A stretch of 64,000 nucleotides of DNA, taken from positions 5,940,001 through 6,004,000 of the forward strand of contig NC_083512.1 in the NCBI RefSeq assembly GCF_032362555.1, given 5' to 3'. The DNA comes from Amyelois transitella. Lineage: Eukaryota; Arthropoda; Insecta; Lepidoptera; Pyralidae. Shown in pieces: positions 28,601-40,600 of this stretch. A model generated the notes under the pieces. That model worked only from the letters and a program-made list of their open reading frames with translations, had not been told where the DNA came from and made no database searches. A program made the position numbers and the translations under genes. Each line of letters starts with the position of its first letter. Position 1 is the stretch's first letter.

Positions 28601-31600
28601 TTGTCAAGTCAAATCTTGACAGACAAAGTCAGGGATCAAAGTGAAAGATATAAAACCTTACTAGGTAATTAATTTATAAACGGTACTGACCGACCACTGG
28701 CCACTGGGTACTGATCAATTAGTTTAGTACAAAAACAAAGCAAGATGAAAAAATCAATAGAACTAGCAAAGATGCTAGAAGATTTTTCAAGAAGTATATT
28801 CTAATAATCTAACTGTAATAAATCTGTCACGTACACTTTATGTTGAAAACGCCCACTAAAGTTGACGATCCGCCAACGCGCCGCGTGGGAAGATGAGAGT
28901 AATTTCGCAAGCCCTTATTACGCCGGTCTTTGAAAAAATATGACATACCCGAGCTGGTAATGAATGATCCACAACTCTCTGCTTTTATATATACTCCTAT
29001 TACACAAGTCATTAATAATTAACAAAATTAAAGTAGATGTAATACGAAACTTCGTACGTATTGTAGCGATGCAAGCATCGAACAAAAGCTTTGTAAATTT
29101 TTAGGGTTCCGTACCTAAAAGGCAATAACTGGACCCTATTACTAAGCCTCCGTCTCTGTCTGTCTGTGTATCACCAAGCTGTATTTCATTATGTTTTTCC
29201 GTTGCCGCTATAACAACATGCAATAAACGTGTGTTTCTTTTCGTATTTTTTTGCTGAATATTAATCACAGGTAGACATTAAAAATTTTCATAGAATATTT
29301 ACTTGTATATTATCGTTCAAAATAAATAATAAAAGAATAACATACATACATATAATCACTTCTATAGCCCTTGCGGGGAGACAGAGTAAAAGATAGAATG
29401 GATCATGGACATGCAACATGTCGACCGTGTTGTAGTCCTACCGATTTACGATAGATGGCGTTGTTATGTGATTTTACCGTATGTACCGTTTTTATATCCT
29501 ATGCATTACTAACTCTGATGTAAAATGTCTGTAATGATGTCCTTTTATTTTCTACTTTAGAAATATACAAAACCTAAGAAATTGCGTGGCAGTTTTTTAT
29601 ATTTTTAAGCAATTTTTGGGCCGATTTCAATAAATAGGTGAAAAGTGAATATAAAAAATTAATATTTATGTAAACGTAATGATGGTACGCTTCAAACCTT
29701 CGTGCGAGAGTCCATTTTGGTATGTGAATTTTGGTAACTTGATACGCCGTTGACTTGTTCGTATATTCTATTCTAGTAAATGAGATTGAGGGACTCGTGT
29801 AATACTCAGTTATCGTCCCTACGATGTGTCAAGGTGACACTGACATGGTAATTGCCCTAATTAATAATGTCTCGACTCGCCTTCTGTGCAATGTCGGCCC
29901 TTCACTCAACTAACATACTGCAACATTTATAATATTTCGCCGGCAAGGCGTAATCACGAATTAGTTACCAATTATTACACGTGTGGCAAAATATTTTTAC
30001 CATTTAAAGAATTATATCAAGGTGGTGAATGTTTTACCGTACATACACCCCAGAACTATGTAATGTAATTTACGTATTTACATGTTACGTTACTTCGTAT
30101 ATATAATGGATTAAGAAAGTTTTTATCAGAAGCGTGTTAACATCGACTTAAACATTAAATATAAACTACGTGCCTGAAGGTCTTTAGGTAACAGAGTCGA
30201 TTTGAATAGCAACGCCCCAAGGCAAAAACACTTGCTTTCACAAGTTTGGCTGTCAGTACGCACAAGATACAGAGCCACACGAGTAGGCTCCATACCATGA
30301 TCCATACTCTAATACTTTGTATGAAATAAACTAGAAGCATGACTGAATCAGTTCCAATTAAGAGCGATTTGTAAGGAATAACAATTATAGTCAAGACATC
30401 ATTTGATTTTTGTAATAATATCCTTATATTGACGTCTAATACACTAAAATTTATACACAATCATAGTCTGAATAATTTTCAATACAACCATGAGAAACAT
30501 TCTAGTAAATCATACCATTATCTTTACAAAGGTTCCTCTTTTTGTTGGCAATGCGCCATAAACAATCACAAATGGATATAAATGACACATTTGCGCTTGG
30601 AGAGATCGTCAACGAGACGTAAAAAGTTTTAAGATACTGCTTGGTAACCGGCTGCGATCGACTCGTTCGCGGTTCAGAAAAAGTTCAACGGCTCATTCCT
30701 CCCTGTCGATGAATTGCCCGTAAGAATGCATTAAACGGAATATAAATGGCTGACGAACTTCACAAACCTGTGGGAAATTGCATCCCGCATGAATTAAGCA
30801 TTCAATAACAATTTGAATTCTTGTCTAGAAATAGTTAAAAAAGAGTGTTTACCTTAGGATCGAAGCTGAAGGCTGTCTCCGGTCTAAGCGGACACGGTAA
30901 TCCACATTTGCAGGTACCGGCTGTCTGTAGGTATTCCCGAAGCTGTGGCAGTGCACTAAGCGCCGTACCGCTAGGGCTAAAATATAAAAACCCACAATTA
31001 ATTCATCAGTTTGCAGACATCGAAGACGATCATCAATATTAATATCGTGTTCATTACCAGCAGAAAAAAAAAACAATTTCACGTTCTCGAATAGCGAATA
31101 GAGATTTTATCTATTACATACGACAAATACAACATCGATATGGTATCGGATATATTAATCAAAACCGGTTCGTTCACAGGATGGACTAAGGTATTTAATA
31201 TAGAAACCAGTTTGTAATTAATAAAGTGTTCAGTGATTACCAGTACCGTGGGGAGAGGTGCAGTGATTCGTGTAAACGATTGAAGGCATATTTGCTGAAA
31301 GCGGGGGATGCAAAAGCTTCTAGTCAAGCGTGAGTGCGCCTGACGCTGGCGAGGTAATCACGCGGGTAACTGACTGCTGTCCGGTCAATCGATATTTAAT
31401 TTCTAGACCCCATTACCTCACGTCGCTGACTCTCAATAAGCCCAGCCTATACAACTGGTCCCGTCCCGTTGAATCTAATAAGAATTTTCTTTTTTATTGC
31501 AGGACAATGTATCGTAGAAAAACATCTTTAGGTATATAATAGCTCTATTTATAGTTACACATCTTGATTCTCGTTTGATGATTTTTTGCGATGTACTGTG

Positions 31601-34600
31601 ATACTGATAAATGACAAAATAAGAAATCTTAGCAACAGATAAAAACGCTATGCTAATAGAGCAAAAACATGTTTCATGAAATTAGACTTTTTCAAGGTTT
31701 TCCTCAAGAGATTTAGTTAGATTTTTTAGACAGACACGTCCGAAAATCAATTCTATGTATGAAATAAAAAGGTAATAACCGGTTTCGAAAAGAGACACAT
31801 GAGAGTTGAACTAAATATGAATACAGAGGTCAAGCGGGTCTTCAAGGCTAATAACAATTTGCAAACATATTATTTCATCTCGATTCGCTATACAAACAAC
31901 CTCTTTCATAAATGCTGCACGTGATAATTCACGGCGATTGTTCACGGTCTGGTACACTCGGTAAAGGTAAGCCGCGACCGCAAAAAAGATTTTTATTTAC
32001 CAGCATTTATATTCATGCGCAGTCTGCGGCTTCAGCCACTACGCGGGGTGTTCGTGGTCACATAGCGAACAACGCAGCGAATTTCGCTTTTTGCCTCGAA
32101 CGCAATGTTTGGGGGAGCCTGATGTAGACAGCTGCCAATAATTACTTGACACGCAAACCCTTTAGCACCTTGCTCACTCGAAACACAACACTATCTAAAT
32201 TACCTACCTACTTGTGCACAACATACACGCCTGCCCCACGTTCGTAATTACTGGTTATTTATTACCATAAAAAAATCAGAAAATATATAATACAACTATG
32301 TACTTAATTGAAACTGTCAACATTTCGTGTGGTCTGTAAATGTTTGGACACAAGCCTTCTTTTATTTTTTAATTTTATATTATTATGTTGTCACGTACTC
32401 CGGTAGTTCAGTAGTCATATAATGTTTGTAGCAAGATACAAATTCAACCCCAAAACAATTAATTACAAATACTTTGGTACCCAAATTGTATGACTAATGA
32501 CTCTGCCTTATTAATTACACAATTAATTGCTATGAACCGTGACGAGCTGTCACAATCTGCATTTACAACGAATGTTGTTAATTTACCATTGAGCAGGAGT
32601 TCCCTTCTAGTTTCTAAATTCCCGATTAATCTGTACAAACGAGGATTCCCCACAACGACAGGTTTAACCCTCCGTCACGATTCTGAGACAGTTTGTTGAA
32701 AGGGAACGTCGACTGATCCTTTTAATAAGCATATGTTTTAGATCTATATTATGCAAAGCTAATTGACATATTGATGAAAGATAGCTCATTTAAATTACAT
32801 GATGAAAATGATAGATACCTTCAACACCAAAGAGAAGCGTATACCTTGAATTAACTCTTTGGTGACTGAATGTAATGAGCCCTGCCCAGGGCAACGAGAA
32901 TCATTTTGGATAAAACACTACGACGACGGCCAGTTTCAATTATCTCGATATATTAATGTATTTACGTTGTATTTAACACTCCAGGATAGTAAAATTCAAC
33001 CACAAACTAGACGAATGTACTGATGCTTCAGGACATAGGACATAGAAATTAAAGTAGTAAATAGTCTTTAACGAGCACAACAAAAGAAAGCAGTCTAAGT
33101 AATAGACTCAACAGATCTAACCAAAGCAGAGACAGAGTTAGCTAGAGGAATAAGTTCGTAAAATATTGTTAACTTATTAATTTTGAAACTTAAAACAGTT
33201 AATTTACTTACAAAGAAAAATTAAGACATCATAAGTAAATACTTGAAAATTGAAATAATATCGATTAAACTGTCGAGCAATACTGCCTCCCGCAATTAAA
33301 ATACAGGCGACCTTGAAGACATGACTAATCGGCCTCAAACATTTATCCTCAATGACGACAAATAAGATTTGTCAACCATTATTAAAGAATCAAATTAATA
33401 ATTGATAAAAAACGAAATTTGTAACTGCATGTTTTACTGCGCCTTGGATTGAAAAAATTATATAGTATGTAAGCATAATAAGAACTTTCGGGCGAGAATG
33501 ACAACAATTTTGTTTTAAAACAGTAACCAACGTAGAGTACTTTACGTATACATATATAAGTAATAATAATAAAGTACTCTACGTTGTTTAAAACAAAATT
33601 GTTGTCATTCTTGCCCGAAAGTTCTTATTCGTGGACCACCATTAATATTAATTCTAGACCCAGGTAGTTAGGAAAACCACGCATAACATGTTAGTAATAA
33701 TACTTTTCGAAAAAATATTGAATTTTTTGAAGGAGTTTCGCAAGGGACATGACTTACCGGTCTAGTATACACCGCGATTGATCTCATTTCCTTTATGATC
33801 GTCAACGGGGCTTCGAAAACATTCTGGCACTAAGCCAATCCGTGCAATACAAAATACAAAATACAAAATACAAAATCGTTTATTTCTTAAAGCACATGAC
33901 ACAAGAAATATGATTGGAGTCTCCTTTTAAGCGTGCAAGCCTGTGCCAGGAGACTCCGCTCTTTCATAAAAGCAAATTAACCTTGTAAAGTACGAGTAAG
34001 GTAATTAAATAAATATATAATGTGCATTTGAAAAAGTGTTAGATTCGTATACTAAGGTAAACTATATTTTATATTTATGTTAATATACATTTATCCTTAT
34101 ACTATAGTAAAGCCTCAGTCTGTTCATAACTTTTCGTTTTAAGCCATCCAGTAATCACAAACTTACATTCCTTATACAATTTTCTATATATATTATTTAC
34201 TCTGTTAATTTTGTTATATAATTGGGCTGATATTACATAGAATTGTCTTCGTGCAAAATATGTTCTAGTTTGTGGTATTTTAGCTACTATGTATCTCCTT
34301 CTTCTTGTTTCAACTTTAGGATCATATTCTGTAGTTTTATGCTTATACAGTACACAATGCAAAATATACAACTGTCTAACCGTAAGCAGATTACACTCAT
34401 TGTATAAGAGTTCAGTTGAATATCGCTTTTTCTTAAAATACATAATTTTGATCAGGAATCTCTGTGCTCTTTCTAATCCTATAAAATGAGTCTTTGCAGC
34501 ATTTCCCCAAACTGAAATACAATAAATAAGAATGCACTGCACAAGTGATATATAAATATTGTTCAGAAGGTTTTTGGATGAGCACTGTACGTCTAAACCT

Positions 34601-37600
34601 CTGGGTACCACATAACGTAATGATTTAAATATCCAGGACAACTTTCTCACTCTATTTATTACGTGATCTACATGCGGGTACCATGATAATCTTTGATCAA
34701 CCAGTACACCCAAGTACTTAACCTTATCTACTCTGTCGATGATAGGACAGCAGCAGTCAGGAAGATCAGTATTTTGGTTACAAGAATGGATTTTTATACG
34801 GTAACCTTGATTAGGTTGATTTCGTGAGTCAATACCAAAACAGATGTAATTAGTTTTTGCAGTGTTAAGAGTGAGCAAATTACTTTTGAGCCAGCGTGCT
34901 ACCTGGGCTAGCCCTGTCTCAATGTGTGTACGTGTACTATCCCATGTAGTGCCACTGAAGACAATGGCAGTATCGTCCGCATATGAAAAGATTTTCGCAT
35001 TTGGAATATTCATTTCACAGAGATCATTTATATACAAAAGAAACAGGGTGGGACCCAGTACACTCCCTTGAGGAACACCATATGTAACATTTTCTACCTC
35101 ACTCACACAGTTTTCAATTTTAACCGTTTGCTGTCTGTTACTCAGATAGTCTTTAAACAGAGCGAGTGCCACATCTCTGATACCTATTCGTTCTAACTTC
35201 CGTATAAGAATGGGGATAGAAACGGTGTCGAAAGCACTTTTCAGGTCCAGGAATACAGCAGAGCATTTGACGCCTAGATCTAAATTACGTGCAACCAGAG
35301 TTGTCAGCTCAATTACTGCATCTTCCGCCGATTTTCCTCGTCGGAAGCCAAATTGTTTTGACGAAAGTATTTGGTATTTGTCAAGAAAATTTATTAATCT
35401 AATGTTAATTAATTTTTCCAAAACTTTCGATATAGCTGGTAGAATAGATATTGGCCGATAGTTGCTGACATCGTTTCTATTACCTCTCTTATGTATAGGT
35501 GTGATAATGGATTTTTTTAGTGGCAACGGAAATATTGCCTTCAAAAAACAAAGATTTACTAGGTGAGTCAGAATCGGAACAATTACATTTTTACCTAGTT
35601 TCAGGAATTTTGTGGATATGTTGTCCCATCCAGGAGCACTGTCCGATTTGAGACCCATCAGTACACCGCTCACTTCATCACAATCCGTTGGCAGTAGCAC
35701 AAATGTATTAGGTTGTTGTGGAATATTATGTAACATTGTATTAAGTTCAGCTTCAGAACTTGTCTGAATCTGCGTAGCTAATTGTTTACCAACATTTGCA
35801 AACACTTTATTTATATAGTTAACAGATTCCTGATTTGAGGGTTTAATATGCAACAATTCAGAGTTTTGACTATTATTTTTGTTAGTATAAGTAATGCTTC
35901 TAATATTTTTCCAAAGTTGTTTATTATTATTTAAAGATTTTGATAAAAGTTCTTTTTCATAATTTCGTTTTAATTTTTTAATCAGATTATTACAATAGTT
36001 CCTATATCTTTTATAAATGACTTTAGTAACTTCATTCCCAGGATTATTTTTACATTCTTTCTGTAATTTGTTCCGATTTTTTATACAACGCAATATTCCT
36101 GGGGTGATCCAGGGTTTTATTATTCTTTTAGATTTAGGTATATTAGTGGTAACAGAATTTTGATCCAAGCAATTTTTTATACATTTAGTTAACTTCTCTA
36201 TTATTATTGTGGGGTCATCACAGAACAGTAAGTCATTAACATTGCTTTTTTCCAACGCAACTACGGCACTTCCGAAATCAGTTTTGGTTCTAGATTTATT
36301 CACCTGTGAACAACGCGGTACTGAGGAGATGGAGAGAAAAACAGTTTTATGGTCTGTTATACTAGTTTCTAAAATAACTATACGTGCGGTATGTTTTACT
36401 TTATTTAATTTGAGCATTATATGATCTATGCAATTTTTATCATTCGTTTTAAAAGTATGTCCTGCAAGTATCCCATAGTTAGATAACATATTCTGGTATA
36501 GTATTCTGTTTTTGCGTTCATGAGATTCTTCTTTAGTTTTAAACTTAATGTTTATGTTTAAGTCACCCGCGACAACTATATTATTTCTAGAATTTAAAGA
36601 TATTAGATGGGACTCTAGGGAATTTATGAACGGTTCGGCATTTTGTTGTGATGGAGACCTATATATACCTAAAATGACAGTGCCCAGTACATCGACTTGA
36701 ATACAGGAAGCATGGGTAAGTATGATTTCCTTCACTTCGTGCCTAAGTGTATTTTTAATATAGAGAACAACACCATCATTTTGGTTTAAGTGACGAGTAC
36801 TATGATACATGCAATAGCCTATCATTTGAGGTATGTTTTTATTATCATTTAATCTACATTCTGTCAATATAACAACATCTATATCAGTCTTTAAAGTAGC
36901 CAAAGTAAGGGTAAAATCGTCAAAGTTGTGATCAATACTTCTTATATTTTGTGTTATTACAGTAAGGTCCCTTTTGTCTACTTTAATAGTTGAATTAAAT
37001 TCACTAGGGCTACAAATAGTGGAAGTGGCTATCTCCATATTGTCTATGTCATTTAACGTTACCAATCGTTCATCCATTATGATAATAAGTTAGGCTGCAC
37101 GTCAAAATAAGGCCGATGTGACATATACAGTAAATGCATTTCATTTTAATAATTACTGAATTTTGTGGTTTGTACGATTTTACCATCATTATTTGCATAC
37201 TTAGATGTTCAATCGGTTTTAAACGTAAATATGTATTTAAGAAATAGTTACATAAGGGCTGTTCAGACAAATGACAGAAGGTGTATACTTTCACCAAATG
37301 TGAAAAAATCCGAAAGTTCAAAAAGTGCACAGATCCGTTATAATAAATTAAATATATATTTGAATTGTATATTTCAAGTATATAACTGTTATATATAACT
37401 GTTATATATATATGTATATAACTGTTATATATATATGTATATATAGTCCAAAAGCCGTGTTGATGGTATGTAATAAAATGAATTTTTTTTATAAATGAAT
37501 TATTATTATATGATTGTATCAGCTTATTTTGATATCTAATAAAAGTTTTCCATATAAGTGAGAATAAGAGACTGAAATTATCATAAGTGATATGTATGTT

Positions 37601-40600
37601 ACCCCTAGAGTTAGCAATTAACAACAACAGACTAGGCAAAAGTAAGGCAGTGTACACATAGACATTTTTAATATTAAATAGTAAACATGCATGTATTACA
37701 AATGAATAGCAAAATTGCTTTAATTTATTATTGTTATAAATCAAGTATGGATATTTAAGTAGTTGTTGAGTGACTTTGAATTTTGTGAGTGATAATTGTC
37801 TTTTCAAATTTGTTAAGAACATTGAGATAAAAAATATTACCTTCATTAAGTTTAACCATAGACGTACATATAGTTCATCGTTATTCATACACACGTTAAG
37901 CTGCAAAAATAGTCATTTATCTTGGAATAAGCCTTGGACTTGCTCTTCAGTCCTAATATTTATTATTGGAGAATTTTCATCTTTTCTAACGAATACTTTT
38001 CCATAAGCCGTCCAACAAAATTTGTAACTCTTCGACTTAGCGAGGTCACGGGCTAGGAAATGGAGACGTGTTCCTTTTGCTGTGAGGTGTTCTGATACGA
38101 ATATTGGAGTATCCTCCTGCGTTTTGTAGCCCATGTGTTTGGCACATAATTTATTTTGATGTTTCATGTTAAAAAATTTTACCTTCTTTAGGAATTCCGC
38201 TTTTAAAATAGCAGAGTTAGTCTCCACAATAATTGGAGTATTCTTCTTTTCAGGATGATTTCCTCTCACTCGGTAAATGTCCTTAATGTCACAATTTCGT
38301 AATGAGCAGTCCACAGTCTTGAACAAGTTTGTGACATTTTCTATGAGGTCCTGTTTAGTCTCAGGGTTCATCTTTGGAACATTTTTTATTTCAAAGTTTG
38401 TTTTACGACTCGCTATAAGAATATCTTCGAGTTTGCTTTCCAGGATGTTAATATAATCTCTATTTTTCTTAGATTGCACTTCAAGCTCATTTATCTTCGT
38501 CTGATATTCCTTATTTTGCTCCACCAGAAAATCCATAGAATTTTGAATTTGTTTATTAAAATCTTTAATTTCTTTTATTTCTTGTTGAAGGGGTTTCATT
38601 ATATTACATAACTCTTCTCTAACTATAGTCCGTAAATCTGTTGAGGTGCTATCCATGCACTCGTCCGTAATCCGGCGCCGTTTGTTATCTCGTTGCGTAA
38701 TGTTAATAACATCCTCCAAAGATCCAGAAAACTGGCCCACCTTATCCATGTCCGTTTCCGAAAAACTTACTGACTTATTTAGTGGCGGAGAGCGCATTAA
38801 ATTAGGCATACTTTAAGTCTGCTATTAGTCAAAGCAAAACAAAATAACGGTAACAAGTAGCTAAGCGTTCTCGTAGCAGTACAAAGGCGCCCCTGTCGTA
38901 GACTCGTAGTAGGTATTGGGTCGTAGCTTCAAGCTCATGCGTCAGCCGGAATCATTCGGTATCACTCGGCACTAGTCGTAGCTGCGGTCGTAGCGTATGC
39001 ACACAACGGAGTGAGAAGAATAATATATTTGACCCTTTCGCGGAGGTGAAGATGCAGTCCCCGCGCTCGCTTCAACTTGCCGTGCCACGAAACTTGCCGT
39101 AGAACGTCGCAGGTGCAATAAATATTGCTATTTGTATTTTCGCACTTGTACACGTTGATTTAAACGCGAGTTTAGTATAAATCAAGTTCAATTATTGGGA
39201 AATTAACGAGTAACACGTCTGCTCAGCACACGATCTTGGACGAAAGAGGACAAGCAAATACCACCACACAATAATATGAAGACAGAATATTTTTTTAATA
39301 AAGTGTCAGTGCAGTCCCATTGTTATGCTATTCTATTCTATTAAGAAGGACATTCGCTTGAGATTACGTTAAAATAGTTGCTTCCTACTCACAATACGTA
39401 AAGAATATAGTGTTCTAAGTTGCACCTTGAAATAGCAAGGCAGAGAATTATTTCGCAACTATGAGGATAATGTTACGTGTAATGTTGCAATAAAAATTGC
39501 AAATCTTGCAGCCGGATAGAAAGGGGTCCCAATCCCATATAAAAAAAACGAAGTTATTTTTTGTTTTTTTATTGGGTATGCGCCGAAAATAATTCTTTAA
39601 GCGTTAAGGCAACTGACATTTTCTATTACTTATATATCTGTAAATAAACGGTTAGCGGTCACAATGTGTGACAAACAATATTATCAAGAGAGTAGGGCGA
39701 GCCCAGTCCCTCAGTGCCAGCGATCCGATAACACGTGAGTCATGAAGGGTTTCCCTACATGACTCACGACAATACTAGCAGCCCTTTTAAAGTAACTGCA
39801 AAGATTGAACCCATCCATGTTTAATAGTATATTTACCCCTATACCCTAAATACACACAGGTTAAAACAACAAACAGGTATGACAAAAAACAAACGTTAAA
39901 TATTAAAATGGCCGCGAGTTTATGATGTTTTTATTACGAAGTTTTTAGACGCAAATATAATTCTGAGTGCTGTTTGTCATTTTGTCAAGGCTAACCTTAT
40001 AGAGATTTCGATATGTTCTACGGCAAATATCTTAAATTTACTACGCTTCACAGTTCGATTTGGGACAATGAAAGGTGTAAAGTGAGAAAACTGTATGTTC
40101 ACCAAATTAGCACAATACACATATAAAACTTTTCTTAAAAGCTATTATTGCTACAGAACTAACAAAGAAACGAAATAATATTAATAACACGCAGATGAGG
40201 TTAAAAGTCCAGCCGCTATGTCATCAATAAATCTATATTAATATTATAAAGCTGAAGAGTTTTGTTTGCTTGTTTGTTTGAACGCGCTAATCTCAGGAAC
40301 TACTGGTTCGAATTGAAAAAATATTTTTGTGTTGATAAGACCACTAGCTGTGCCCGCGACTTCGTCCGCGTGGAATAGTTATTTGGGCATCATATTTATT
40401 TTTGCAAACATCCTCCTCGGCTTTATAGCGGGCGGTCACGCGTATTAGAAAGAACGCTGGTTCGCCGTATTTAATGTTTCGCTGCAAATTGCTTATAACG
40501 ACCATATCTCAAAACCTATTCGTCTGATTTATATACTGTAAATGGCAATTTTAGTCTACATGAAAAGCCGAAAGTAATAAACATATTTATTTGGATAAGG

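Larger units (their letters stand above)
19286..30852 (-). other. sba intron 2
   Basis: 11.6 kb with no recognisable gene. It contains two tight hairpins (19450-19496, 19732-19811), a weak hairpin at 25923-25958, a common AGGGTTCCGTACC-type dispersed repeat at about 29097-29220 and a SINE tail at 29340-29430. The GC-richer patches at 20390-20600, 22690-22930, 24760-24850 and 26740-27100 have no supportable product. Confidence 0.6.
33849..39290 (-). mobile_element. apparently intact CR1-group-like LINE (non-LTR retrotransposon)
   Basis: A complete minus-strand element. In order from its 5' end it has a GC-richer 5' UTR (about 39.29-38.81 kb), ORF1 (38809-37913), an in-frame extra frame (37912-37070), ORF2 with EN and RT (37077-34102), and a 3' UTR ending in a 7-bp microsatellite. 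It has no RNase H. The microsatellite tail, in place of poly(A), suggests the CR1/L2/Rex group over jockey, but the clade is inference. All EN and RT catalytic motifs are present and neither ORF is broken. The 5' boundary is approximate, and I did not find a convincing target-site duplication. Confidence 0.85.

Noticed and set aside
31330..31539. 69-codon plus-strand frame beside exon 2
   Set aside because: Chance frame with no homology.
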